Part shown: one piece after another, positions 11,340 through 21,519 of the stretch
Numbering within the stretch: the first letter of the stretch is position 1
Layout: the number at the start of each line of letters is the position of its first letter
NCBI GenBank assembly: GCA_963576725.1
Contig: OY755243.1
Span: 75,290,106-75,354,105 of the forward strand
Length of the DNA: 64,000 nt
Origin: Azorinus chamasolen
Taxonomy: Eukaryota; Mollusca; Bivalvia; Cardiida; Solecurtidae
Direction: 5' to 3'
Program-made: the position numbers and the translations under genes
Notes under the pieces: model-generated
What the model was told of the DNA's origin: nothing
Databases searched by the model: none
The model's input: only the letters and a program-made list of their open reading frames with translations

Positions 11340-12728
11340 GGACAAGCTTTTTGTATCTGGTAAGATATAGGAGATATGCTCCGGACTGTAAAATTGAGGT
11401 CAAAGGTCAAGGTCAAGGTCAGTGATCTGAAAATGGTACATGACTCTCCCCCATCCCAAGATGAACTCACAAACCAAATTTGGATTCCGTAGCTGGTAAG
11501 GTATAGGAGAAATGCTCCAGACAAGCTTTGTGTAAAATGTAGGTCAAAGGTCAAGGTCACAGTGACCTGAAAATGGTACGCGACACTCCGCCATCCCAAG
11601 ATAAACTCACACATTAAATTTGGAATCCATAGCTGGTAAGGTATAAGAGATATTCTCTGGACAACCTTTTTTGTAAAATCGAGGTCGAAGGTCAAGGTCA
11701 AGGTCACAGTGACCTGAAAATGGTACGCGACACTCCGCCATCTGAAGGTGATCTCACAAACCAAATTTGGAATCCGTATCTGGTAAGGTATAGGAGATAT
11801 GCTCTGGACAAACTTTTTGTAAAATCGGTCAAGGTCAAGGTTAAGGTCATAGTGACCTGGAAATGGTACATGACATTCCGCCATCCCAAGATGAACTCAC
11901 ACACCAAATTTGGAATCTGTAGCTGGTAAGGTAAAGGAGATATGCTCCGGACAAGCTTTTTGTAAAATCGGTCAAAGGTCATGGTCAAGGTCACAGTGAT
12001 CTGAAAATGGTATGCGACACTCCTCCATCCAAAGATGAACTCACACACCAAATTTGGAATCCTTAGCTGTAAGGAATAGGAGATATACTCCGGACAAGCT
12101 TTTTGTAGCTGGTAAGGTATAAGCGGTTTTTAAAATCGAGGTCAAAGGTCAAGGTCAAGGTCACAGTGACCTGGAAATGGTACGCGACACTCCGCCATCC
12201 CAAGATGAACTCACACACCAAATTTGGAATCTGTAGCTGGTAAGGTAAAGGAGATATGCTCCGGACAAGCTTTTTGTAAAATCGGTCAAAGGTCATGGTC
12301 AAGGTCACAGTGATCTGAAAATGGTACGCGACACTCCTCCATCCCAAGATGAACTAACACACCAAATTTGGAATCCTTAGCTGGTAAGGTATAGGAGATA
12401 TACTCCGGACAAGCTTTTTGTAGCTGGTAAGGCATAAGCTTTTTTTAAAATCGAGGTCAAAGGTCAAGGTCAAGGTCACAGTGACCTGGAAATGGTACGC
12501 GACACTCCGCCATCCTAAGATGAACTCACACACCAAATTTGGAATCTGTAGCTGGTAAGGTAAAGGAGATATGCTCCGGACAAGCTTTTTGTAAAATCAA
12601 GGTCAAAGGTCAAGGTCACAGTGACATGAAAATGATACGCGACACTCCCCCATCCCAATATGAACTCACACACCAAATTTGGTATCCGTAGCTGATGTGA
12701 CAAAGGAAATATACTCCGGACAAAAGGT
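11340..12728. repeat. 143-bp tandem repeat, about ten units
   Basis: Each unit holds GGTATAGGAGATATGCTCCG, GACAAGCTTTTTGTAAAATC, GAGGTCAAAGGTCAAGGTCA, CAGTGACCTGAAAATGGTAC, then ACTCCGCCATCCCAAGATGA. Some units are longer because a GTAGCTGGTAAGG segment is internally duplicated (about 12106 and 12420). Conserved short reading frames on the minus strand come from the repetition and are not genes. Confidence 0.9.
11541..11568. promoter_or_regulatory. Consensus DR1 and IR3 nuclear-receptor-type sites, repeated along the array
   Basis: AGGTCAAAGGTCA (11541-11553) is a direct repeat with one-base spacing, and AGGTCACAGTGACCT (11554-11568) is a perfect inverted repeat with three-base spacing. The IR3 recurs exactly at 11701, 12158 and 12473, with a TAG spacer at 11844, and with one changed base at 11988, 12302 and 12613. 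In vertebrates such sequences bind RXR/HNF4-type and estrogen-receptor-type proteins. Function here is unproven. Confidence 0.5.
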
Positions 12729-12805
12729 ACACACACCCACACACCCACCCACCCACCCACACACCCACCCACCCACACACCCACACACACACACACCCAC
12801 ACACG
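12728..12805. repeat. CCCACA microsatellite
   Basis: Runs of ACACACCC and ACCCACCC that form the microsatellite block of the composite element. Confidence 0.95.
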
Positions 12806-12881
12806 CACGGTGCGATCACTATATGCCGCCAAAGCCTAGCTTTGGGGGCATAAAAATGCAGAATCATACCTACATCATGCC

Positions 12882-12989
12882 ATAAGCAAAATCAGATCCT
12901 GATCAGACGGCTTCTAAAGGAACCTCTTGATCTGTGTCTACTCTGGTTGCAATTGCGTGAAAATGCGTTCATATGGAGGAAAGGGCTAA
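12882..12989 (+). mobile_element. Family A right-half fragment
   Basis: Hairpin and right end survive: CTGATCAGACGGCTTC through ATATGGAGGAAAGGGCTAAA. It starts directly behind the composite element's end. Confidence 0.6.
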
Positions 12990-13399
12990 ATAAATACAAA
13001 ATACTGTGGTCAAACAGTGTGTGAGCACAAACATCGTATATGTTTTGTCCCCGCTCGAACATCTCTTAATTGTGTGAGAAAATGGATCATAAAATGGATT
13101 TTGCAGAGTCAACAAGAATTCAGTGAGCGTCAAAGTGAAAATGGGGTGGTGGTGGGGCGGGGTTTCAGCAAATGTCATTAATATGGGTATTACAAGGAAC
13201 AATTTCATATTCAGTGACTCCGAGAACAAACTTACGCTCATATCTGATGGACATAGATTCATAAGAAGTGAGCAAATTTGCTGCAGCAAAAGATTTTTCA
13301 GTGAAACAGACAATAACAAACATAGGGAAAAGTAGGAGATGTCCATATTCTCACACTATGCACATGCCATGCAAGAAATAACTTAACTTACCTTAGGAG
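12990..13399. other. Non-coding, nothing recognised
   Basis: No supported feature. A 125-residue minus-strand frame (12969-13346) has no recognisable domain. Confidence 0.45.
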
Positions 13400-14757
13400 T
13401 ATTCCAGATGTACAGAGGCCACCAGTGGTAATTAATCCAGTACACTAGAATACACAGTTGGAACAGTACAAGACGTACACGGTCCATCAGTGGTAATTAA
13501 TTCAGTACACTTGAATGCACAGTTAAACAGTACAAGACGTACACAGTCCATCAGTGGTAATTAATTCAGTACACTCGAATACACAATTGAACAGTACTAG
13601 ATGTACACAGTCCATCAGTGGTAATTAATTCAGTACACTCGAATATACAATTGAACAGTACTAGATGTACACAGTCCATCAGTGGTAATTAATTCAGTAC
13701 ACTCGAATACACAATTGAACAGTACTAGATGTACACAGTCCATCAGTGGTAATTAATTCAGTACACTTGAATACACAATTGAACAGTACTAGATGTACAA
13801 AGTCCATCAGTGGTAATTAATTCAGTACACTCGAATACACAATTGAACAGTACTAGATGTACACAGTCCATCAGTGGTAATTAATCCAGTACACTCGAAT
13901 ACACAATTGAACAGTACTAGATGTACACAGTCCATCAGTGGTAATTAATCTAGTACACTAGAATACACAGTTGAACAGTACAAGACGTACACAGTCCACC
14001 AGTGGTAATTAATTCAGTACACTAGAATACACAATTGAACAGTACAAGACGTACACATTCCATCAGTGGTAATTAATCCAGTACACTCGAATACACAGTT
14101 CAACAGTACGTGGCCAAATGTACAGTCCACCAATGGTAATTGATTCAGTACACTCGAATAAACAGATGAACAGTACCAGATATACACAGTCAACCAGTGG
14201 TAATTTATTCAGTACATTCGAATACACAATTGAACAGTACTAGATGTACACAGTCCACCAGTGGTAATTAATCCAGTTTACTCGAATACACAGTTTAACA
14301 GTACGTCGTCAAATGTACAGTCCACCAATGGTAATTAATTCAGTACACGCGAATACACAGTTGAACAGTACTAGATGTAGACAATACACCAATGGTAATT
14401 AATTCAGCGCAATCGAATACACAGTTGAACAGTACTAGATGTACACATTCCACCAATGGTAATTAATTCAGTACACTCGAATACACAGTTGGACAGTACC
14501 AGATGAACACAGTCCACCAGTGGTAATTAATCCAGTACACCATACACAATTGAGCAGTACTAGATGCACACAGTTCACCAATGGTAATTAATTCAGTACA
14601 CATTAATACACAGTTGAACACCACTAGATATACACAGTCCGGTGGTGGTAATTAACCCAGTACACTCGAATACACAACTGAGCAGTACTAGATGTACACA
14701 GTTCACCAGTGGTGATTTATTCAGTACACTCGAATACACATTTGAACAGTAACTCGA
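13400..14757. repeat. 64-bp satellite-like tandem array, about 21 units
   Basis: The unit runs CAGTGGTAATTAATTCAGTA, CACTCGAATACACAATTGAA, CAGTACTAGATGTACACAGT, CCAT. Units from about 13540 to 13970 are nearly identical. Those nearer the right end carry substitutions and small indels, the usual pattern of an array homogenised in its interior. Confidence 0.95.
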
Positions 14758-14842
14758 GTAACAATAGTCGTTCTTATTCTACGGATCTGCCACTTCTGTC
14801 CAGATTTACAAAACACTATTTTCTGAATATGACAGGATATAA

Positions 14843-15432
14843 AGTACGAAATGTGAAGAAGTTAATCAAAATGAAACTTCCACACTTGCACCGATGACCA
14901 CAAAGTCAGTGTTCGAGCATGCTTCTAATGACACCTCTGTTAAAAGTTACGTGTCAAATAACTCTCACAGTGTAGATACAGAACCCGAGGTTAAGATGCG
15001 TAAAGTTCAAAATTTTCAAGAACAGGTCCTTTATTTCTCCACCAAATCCTCTATACTGTGACCACTCTTTGAGACGATTCTAAAGAATGGTCACAGTATA
15101 GGATTTACTGGAGAAACGACGATTTTAGTATTTAGGTACGCACCTTTATCTGTAGCCCTGCAGTACCAATTCAAACGTGTCTCGATTTGGATACACAAAC
15201 TATTTCGAGTTTAAATGTCATAATGAGCCGATGGTTTAGAGTCAAACAAGGTGCAAACTCCAAATCATAGTGTAGATTCAAAACCAAATCAAACGTGTCT
15301 TGAGTTGGATACACAAACTAATGCCAGTGTAAACAGTGTCCTGCCAATCGCTGTCGCGGTATTTAGAAGAGTCCACAACTGTAAACAGGTAGAACGGCAC
15401 GTGCACGACGTGCTCGTCTTAATTGTTTAAAT
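14843..15432 (+). pseudogene. Decayed coding remnant split by an E element (candidate)
   Basis: From 14843 a plus-strand frame without stops reads a Ser/Thr-rich stretch including VFEHASNDTSVKSYV and HSVDTEPEVK, then runs into an E MITE at about 15020. Past the E element the peptide QTCLDLDTQT appears near 15170, and NHSVDSKPNQTCLELDTQTN near 15265-15320, followed by an open frame that stops at about 15430. Two features point to former coding sequence: motifs recurring at peptide level with conservative changes, and interruption by a MITE. No start, splice sites or known domain can be assigned, and the upstream frame is shifted. Confidence 0.3.
15020..15163 (-). mobile_element. Family E MITE, shortened
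   Basis: Family E, when full, is about 190 bp. Its ends resemble CAGAGCTACAGATAAGGTGC, and its central palindrome is TTTCTCCACCAAACCCTATG, TTGTGACCACTCTTTAGAAT, CGTCTC and the mirror image. Here one palindrome arm has lost the CGTCTC tip. The right end ACCTTTATCTGTAGCCCTG is present and the left end is gone. Confidence 0.6.
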
Positions 15433-15719
15433 ACCCGAACCTTTGGACAGTAATTTCCTGAATCCCCTATATTGATGTTTGGTGTCGATGTTTTTTGTTT
15501 TGTTTACATGTCAATAAAGCGCGGTGGGCCTATATTGTGAGATCGTTGGAAAGTGTGCACGGGCGGTCGAACAGACACAACTAGAACTACCACTAAATGT
15601 GATTAATACCCCCACTAGCACATCTGACACAGAGATGGGGTTATAGAAATAAAGCTCCCGACCGCTAAATTTACGAAAAGGGAGATAATTCATTCAAAAC
15701 CTTTATCGCAGGTGCAGAT

Positions 15720-16063
15720 CTTCAGATGGTGTTCAACAATACTGAAAAAAAAAGAAAAAAAAAGTTTTGTTGAGGTATGACAGTGAAAAGCTCCGGAAAA
15801 AAAATAATTTCATTTATTAAAACAAGCCCGATTTTGACAAAAACACGGAAGACAGTGTTGTGGACCTTGTGCACTGCACTTGTGGTCAATGTGTTCTATC
15901 TGTATATGAGGTTTGAAGTCAATAGCTTTTATGTTTTGAAAGTAATGATCCGGACAAGTCAGATTCTGAGAAATATAACAAATGGCAATTACTCCAAAAA
16001 TACTGAAGACAGAGTTACGAACCTTGTGCACTGCTCTTGTAGTCGATGTGATCTATATGTATA
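15720..16063. repeat. Two diverged direct repeats (GACAGTGTTGTGGACCTTGT type)
   Basis: The segment from GAAGACAGTGTTGTGGACCT (about 15848) through CTGTATATGAGGTTTGAAG recurs from GAAGACAGAGTTACGAACCT (about 16004). The second copy is broken by the insertion at 16064 and resumes at 16738 with ATGAAGTTTGAAGTCACTAG. The first copy thus shows the pre-insertion sequence. Confidence 0.75.
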
Positions 16064-16738
16064 TCGTCGCTGTGCTGACAAAACCTAGTATAATGAAAAT
16101 CACTACTTTTCAGGAGAAGCAAAAAACTGATTATTTTTATGAATTCGTCTTTATGTGACAAATACGGTCTATATTCTGGTACCATATTAAAACCCAAATA
16201 AATAGATAAAACTTTATTTATTCTATCATTAATAAAACTTTATTTTTTCTATCATTTGGTATGACGATTTTTTAAATGTACGATATTTTTGTACCAAGTT
16301 TTGTTCACTTTATGTATATACGAGCTTTCACCACTTATACGATATTTCGTCGTTTATTTTTTATCCGGCGTCATGATATACGACATTTTACATTTCACTT
16401 GAGTTAAAGCTTTGTACCTTGACACACAAAGAAAAGGACAGACCTATGCCCTTTGTACCACAATACATGCACTGACCTAATCTGCATGTGTTTTGATACG
16501 TTTAATGTCATTTCTCCGCATGCTTGAGGAGTAAAATTTATACGAGGTTTTGATATTGAAAAATTCAGACCAATAAATATACGAGGTTTAGTCACGGGCG
16601 AGTTTTGACACTTTTCATTGGTCGATTGGGCTGAGATTTTGACAGGATATGGGCATTGTGCATTTAAATCAGAAATCGTGAAGAAACGATTTTCGGCCAA
16701 AATGGATATACAAGGTTTTGTCAGCACAGCGACGATAT
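16064..16738. mobile_element. Non-autonomous TA-flanked element, about 675 bp
   Basis: Terminal inverted repeats TCGTCGCTGTGCTGACAAAA plus CCT are perfect for 23 bp (left from 16065, right ending at about 16735). TA (or ATAT) is duplicated outside them, and the uninterrupted sequence is visible near 15905. The interior repeats TATACGAGGTTTTG-like pieces. A 107-residue minus-strand frame inside has no transposase motif. TA duplication suggests the Tc1/mariner group. Confidence 0.8.
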
Positions 16739-16862
16739 GAAGTTTGAAGTCACTAGCTTTTATACTTTGGAAGTTATGATCCGAATAAGCCCGACGGACG
16801 GACGATCGGACGAACGGACGGACGGACGGACATGGTGACTCTTCGTCTGTTGGGGTATAAAG
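16739..16862. repeat. GACGGACGGACG microsatellite and pearl-like tail
   Basis: CCCGACGGACGGACGATCGG and further GGACGGAC units lead into TTCGTCTGTTGGGGTATAAA. Microsatellite plus GGGGTATAAA is the same tail architecture as the larger composites, so the repeats at 15720-16063 are probably its core. Confidence 0.65.
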
Positions 16863-16970
16863 ATGTACAGGCGGTTAATTGTCGCCATTCTTTCACTCGT
16901 TAAAAAGCGACTCACATGACTTGTTTTGATAGGTAAATTTGTGATTCCTTTTGCAAACAGATGTGAATCG

Positions 16971-17971
16971 GTGTCTCGTCACAGGGGTCTGAACCGCTTC
17001 ATTGGGGTCTATATGTACTATATAATAACAAGGGTTCTAACTACCAGAAAGGACATCCGTGTACCACGAGTACAAATATGAATGTAACTCTTGCTATTTC
17101 AGTGATAATTTTGTAACTCTTTCGGCCATTGAAAGCCAATATATTTTACTATCAAATAAATATAAATCTTCTCACGGTAACTTACGCGCAATTATCAATC
17201 CAACAACCATTTTCTCAAAATTCCACGTGTTTTCTGGGTCATTGACAAACGTTCGTTCACCCCGGTTTCACTATATCACAGCCATAACCTGGCGATTTTC
17301 AGTTCAAAAGATGGCGTGGTTCAATAAAACAACCCAATTGTATCACCAATCTCCATTTGTTTTGTCCTCTTAATTAATAAGCAACTAGCAACAGCGGCAT
17401 TTCCGTTTGCTATTTCGGATGCTGCCATTTTGCAACAAATTTGAATGGAGCCATTTCATTGGATGAGCGAAGGAAAAGTTGGAAAATCCGTGACGTCACG
17501 TACAATGGCTCCTTCCTCGACGATTTGAAGCAAACTGACAAAACTCGCTAGTTTTACATCATTCTTTTAATGCTGGGGACATAATTGGAGGTGGTGTTAG
17601 AATTGATTCGTTTTATTGACTCACGCCATTTTTTGAACTGTAAATTGCCAGGTTATTGCTGTGATATAGTGAAACCGGAGTGAACGAACGTTTGTCAATG
17701 ACCCTAAAAACACGTGAAATTTTGAGAAAATCATTGTTGGATTGATACTTGTTCGTAAGTTACCGTTATAAGATTACATTTATTTGATAGAAAAATATAT
17801 TGGCTTTCAATAGCCGAAAGAATTACGAAATTATCATTTAAATTGTAAGAGTTACAGTCATATTTGTACTCGTGGTACACGGATATCCGTTCTGCTAGTT
17901 GGAACCCTTGTTATTATATAGTACAGATAGACCCCAATGAAGCGGTCCAGACCCCTGTGTGTCTCATCAGA
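16971..17971. mobile_element. Foldback element with 370-bp inverted arms
   Basis: Left arm 16971-17340 and right arm 17604-17971 are inverted copies, including GACCCCAATGAAGCGGTCC-type ends, ACAAGGGTTCTAACTACCAG, GGCTTTCAATAGCCGAAAGA and AAACCGGAGTGAACGAACGT. The arms are about 90 percent alike by eye. The roughly 260-bp loop holds an exact TGACGTCA (17491) and ATTGG. No transposase is present. F-palindrome sequence (GTGTCTCATC, CAAACAG) flanks both outer ends, so it may have inserted into or captured an F copy. Confidence 0.8.
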
Positions 17972-17984
17972 AAACAAATTGGCC

Positions 17985-18122
17985 CCGAGGTTATAAAACT
18001 TATTACTTGAGTCTAAGATCACTCTCAAGCATCTGATAGGTCAGGTTCTGAGCTTGCTCAGAACTTGACCAATCAGATACTTGAGAATGATCTCAGACTC
18101 TGACTCAGAAGGTGTATAACAT
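17985..18122. mobile_element. Family G palindrome (CCAAT type)
   Basis: Family G is about 135-150 bp and almost fully palindromic. Its arms read like GAGGTTATAAAACTTNNNAG, TTGAGTCTGAGATCATTCTC, then TGATTGGTCAGATT, and mirror back. Both arms hold a CCAAT/ATTGG motif, and the ends contain TATAAAA. This copy is centred on GAGCTTGCTC. Confidence 0.7.
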
Positions 18123-18600
18123 TCGATCCAGCTTGATACATAACTTATGTTCTGGGACGAAATTGAAAGAAAGTCCAATATGAGACATAAAGCTGACGAT
18201 AACCTTTGCATACACAAACTATTTGGCGCAAAAAGTGGCAATGGCTGCTAATTCGTAGCAAAGATAATGCAAGGGAGACGACTGTCAATGATATACATTG
18301 GCTTATTCTTACCATGAATTATATTTCTTGTCAGCAGAAATGTTTGAAACGGGAATAAAGTTATACCCTTTCCGACTGAATGAATTCTTCCTTTAAACAG
18401 TGATGGACTATTCCACTTTGAAAATTCAGCTTTCAAAGAGTAAAGCCGATACGATCTAAAAGGTGCATAGCAAATACCCTGTACTTAGATTGATGGGGGG
18501 ACAACTGTTTTACTAGAGATGAACAGTAAAGTGTAATATTAAGTTATCGAACAATGTAGAAGTATTACACCAGAGGAGAATTACCCACTTGATCTTAAAA
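18123..18600. other. Non-coding, nothing recognised
   Basis: No supported feature. Confidence 0.45.
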
Positions 18601-18760
18601 TATGACCTTGACCTTGGTTCCGTATAATTGGGTCAGTTTGGTTTGGTTTTTATCGGGCTTTACGTCGTAAATAACAGTATTTCAGTCATATCACGACGTC
18701 CAGCTAATTACAGGTGTGTGAAGACCCCAGAGGTTCGTCTGTGCACGGAACTAATTGCAT
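18601..18760. repeat. Probable dispersed mollusc repeat (GGGCTTTACGTCGTAAATAA)
   Basis: A segment with TTTATCGGGCTTTACGTCG, AACAGTATTTCAGTCATATC and ACGACGTCCAGC resembles a dispersed repeat I associate with bivalve genomes. It occurs once here, so identification relies on memory rather than comparison. Confidence 0.3.
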
Positions 18761-19027
18761 TGTTACGTGCTAATTAGGTCAGACATGTTATACATAACTA
18801 TATGGTGGTAAATGTATTATTAAGGAAAACACTATAAGATGTTTATATTTTATATAACAAATGTCAATTTGACAATAAAAAGGGGTCATTTACTATTTTT
18901 ATCTTGAAATGTAGCATTGTCTAAGGAGTTAGGATGGAAGTCGTTGATTTGCGACCTTTAAATGTAATTTTGACCTCTCAGGATAAATGTTCCTGCTCGT
19001 GACACATCTACTGGACAATAATACACG

Positions 19028-19231
19028 GGCAAACAGCCTGGATCCAGATGAGACACCGACCATATCCCAGGTTAAAAAATGTTTGCTTGAGTTTGATATC
19101 ATTTTCAAACATATGATTGGTCTGATTATGAGCTTGCTCAAAATCTGACAAATCAGATACTTGAGAATGAACTGGGTCCCAGACTCAGAGGTTTTATAAC
19201 CTCGGATCCAGATGAGACGCCGACTGTTTGA
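19028..19231. mobile_element. Family F palindrome split by a family G palindrome
   Basis: CAAACAGCCTGGATCCAGAT, GAGACACCG is one F arm (19031-19058). A G copy follows (about 19062-19204, with TGATTGGTCTGATTATGAGC), then TCGGATCCAGATGAGACGCC and GACTGTTTG. The second arm is partly rearranged. Confidence 0.55.
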
Positions 19232-19325
19232 TATACTGGTACAATTTTAGAAAAAAATGTAGAAAATACAGGTATTTGGATAACTGCAGCAAACATCGTG
19301 TTCTGTAGAAGAAACTTACATAACC

Positions 19326-19553
19326 TTAACTCATTTCCTCCTACTGACGCCTTTTGACGCCACTGTAAAAGACATTTTTTGAAACCATTATGATAAATAG
19401 AGCATTTGTTCCATAGGATCAAATGCTCTATTTATCAAAATGGTTTCAAAACTACACAATTCCAAAATTTTCCTTTTCTCTAGTAAATGCCCCTTTTCGA
19501 TTGATTTATTCAAAGAGTTTGGGTCTTAAATAGTCTAGGAGGGAATGAGTTAA
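19326..19553 (+). mobile_element. Family B MITE
   Basis: Complete, TTAACTCATTTCCTCCTACT to GAGGGAATGAGTTAA. The hairpin tip is GTTCCATAGGATC. Confidence 0.8.
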
Positions 19554-19643
19554 GAAGCGATCAAATGAAGATTACGACAGAAAGGTTGTTGGTTGTGTTG
19601 ATTTATCTTTAGCCTGCTATGGGCGGTTGAGTGAATATCTAGA

Positions 19644-19710
19644 TGCAAACAGTTTGGATCCAGATGAGACGCCGAGTAACTCGGCGTCTCATCAGATTCC
19701 AAACTGTTTG
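19644..19710. mobile_element. Family F palindrome, best copy
   Basis: GCAAACAGTTTGGATCCAGA, TGAGACGCCGAGTAACTCGG, CGTCTCATCAGATTCCAAAC, TGTTTG. Arms pair almost perfectly, centre GAGTAACTC. Confidence 0.8.
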
Positions 19711-19987
19711 ATACCCAAATTACATGTTGGTAGACAACTTGATTATAACTTGAATTTTGAAAATGTAGTAGGTCAAACATTATGTAAAAACAATTTGTTC
19801 AGCAGGCTAAAGGTTAACATATGTTTATGCTAACTACGGGCTAACTGGGCGCCAACGAAAAGGTTATATAGAGACTAAACATACAGCCTAGCTAGCCTGT
19901 ATAGGTCCAGAAGTACTGGCATATGTACACATGATATTTTGGTAAAGGTAGAGGCTGTAGAATCAGATCTATTATAACTACATGTAT

Positions 19988-20194
19988 ATGCAAACCCCTC
20001 TAATGCGACCACCAAAAAAGGGGCACAATTCTTTGTGACAGAGGCAGGTGGTAGCTTAATACAGGATGAAAGTTATGCAGAAAGCTCCTGTAGGAGCTTT
20101 CTGCATAACTTTCGTCATGCATTAAGCAACCACCTGCTTTAAAAGACGCCAGTGACTGTTTATTAAGTGGTCGCATTAGCGGGATTTTACTGTA
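19988..20194. mobile_element. Family D MITE (TA ends)
   Basis: Full family D copies run from TACAGTAAAACCTCTCTA-like ends to the mirror image. Just inside is a palindrome of about 95 bp made of GGCAGGTGGCTGCTTAATGC, AGGGTGAAAGTCATGCAGAA and AGCTCC plus its mirror. Here the ends are the variant CCCCTCTAATGCGACCACC and GGTCGCATTAGCGGGATTTT, ending ACTGTA. The left CAGTA has decayed. Confidence 0.75.
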
Positions 20195-20206
20195 TTCCTA
20201 CATAGA

Positions 20207-20270
20207 TAGTCTGGTCTTGGTCTACTCTGTTTGCAAATGCGTGAAAAACGTTTATAAGCACGTCAACGTT
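20207..20270 (+). mobile_element. Family A right-end scrap
   Basis: GTCTGGTCTTGGTCTACTCT then GTTTGCAAATGCGTG. Only one hairpin arm and the neighbouring segment remain. Confidence 0.4.
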
Positions 20271-20534
20271 TAAAGTTGTGAGTTCAAAACGCAGACGTCT
20301 TTATTCCTCATCCATACAATATCGACAAGATATCCAAATCTGAGCAGACACTATGGATCTATGCTCGTATATATCACAGCGGGGAAATGGCCAATAGCAG
20401 ACTATGCTAGATCTACACATTAGATAAATATGTGCGATATAGATCTACCTCAAGTGTGCCAAACTGCACATTCATAACTTTGCAAACTCTTCGCCCTTTG
20501 ATCCTTAGAAATGCTTTTAATAACGCTTTTAATA

Positions 20535-20720
20535 ACGCATTCGCACAGATCAGGCGTCTGCTGTAGGGGCCGTCTGACCAGGGTAGGCCTATGCTCTGTT
20601 TACTTACCCCATTTGCTCCCACGATCCCATATATGGGACGTAGGCAAACAGTGTAGACTCTGATCAGACGCCGCATACTGCGACGTCTGAACAGAGTCTA
20701 CGAGCCAGGAGTTGTTTGCT
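20535..20720. mobile_element. Two family A-type hairpins in a row
   Basis: AGATCAGGCGTCTGCTGTAG, then GGGCCGTCTGACCAGGGT, is one diverged hairpin. GCAAACAGTGTAGACTCTGA, TCAGACGCCGCATACTGCGA, CGTCTGAACAGAGTCTACG is a second, which combines A-like outer arms with an F-like GACGCCGCAT centre. Confidence 0.5.
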
Positions 20721-21265
20721 GATAGGAATTTCAATATAAAACAAAACGAAATTGAAAATTTAGGTCAGGCACCACTCAGATAAAAAAAAAATAACTAATC
20801 CAATATATAAACATGGAAGACTCCACTGGGAGCAAATTGGTTAAGGAATAACAAAACTGATTCTACAGTTTCTGCACTGGCCAAAACTTCAGCTAATGTA
20901 TAGGCCTACTCACTATGTCATTATTTCTTACTGGAATATTTATGGTCATTATCTGCCACATTCTGAACAAAGAAATTGGTATCTTCGTGTGCCGGCCAAT
21001 TGTATCGCTTCCATTGTTGTTGTTGTTTTTTGTACGCAGACGACTGACAGATTGCGGGAACGAGCGCGAGACATTACTTACCTCAGATATTGAAAACTGC
21101 TAATTTGAAGCCGCTTACAACATTAAAAACTTTTCTCGTTTCGACACAATTTGAACGCGAGAAGCTTAGTGAAAGCCGAAATTTGAGAAATCTCAAGTGA
21201 GCAAGAGTTTGAGCATATTCTTGAGTATGAGATTTTCTCAAAATGAGATCGTTAGTGAAAGCGGC
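20721..21265. other. Non-coding, nothing recognised
   Basis: No supported feature. A small self-complementary stretch, GAAATTTGAGAAATCTCAAG (near 21180), is noted only. Confidence 0.4.
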
Positions 21266-21441
21266 CGGGGCCAGATCAGGGTCTGCTCTGTTTGTTTAAG
21301 ATATTTATGGATATACACACAGCTTCTGCTATAGCTATTAAAATGCACGAGTCCGTGTGCTATTAAGCCTATTTTAATAATTGATCTAATATCCATGACG
21401 TCATTATTACTTACATGAATATTCATGAAGTAAATGGTTAA
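21266..21441 (-). mobile_element. Family A MITE, left part missing
   Basis: It retains GATCAGGGTCTGCTCTGTTT through ATTCATGAAGTAAATGGTTAA, with an exact TGACGTCA at 21396-21403. Confidence 0.6.
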
Positions 21442-21519
21442 AATGTCATGACTTCTCGCACCCGGGTCTACACTATTTGTTTAATCATAGAGGTAGCAGG
21501 TAGCCACATTATATGTAAC

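Larger units (their letters stand above)
11054..12853 (+). mobile_element. Pearl-like composite element with 143-bp core array
   Basis: It begins AACAAGAGGGTCGTCACGGG, continues as a tandem array, then a CCCACA microsatellite, and ends GCCTAGCTTTGGGGGCATAA. Head, core repeats, microsatellite and GGGGCATAA tail form the layout of bivalve pearl-type elements, which are thought to be Helentron relatives; that classification is from general knowledge. No Rep/helicase sequence is present. Boundaries are approximate. Confidence 0.6.

Noticed and set aside
11246..12867. Several minus-strand frames sharing VCEFILGWRSVAYHFQVT
   Set aside because: The shared peptide is the translation of the 143-bp tandem repeat, not a protein family. 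Units differ by frame-breaking indels.
16404..16727. 107-residue frame inside the TA-flanked element considered as a transposase remnant
   Set aside because: No catalytic DDE/D or DNA-binding motif visible, and internal repetition comes from TIR-like DNA.
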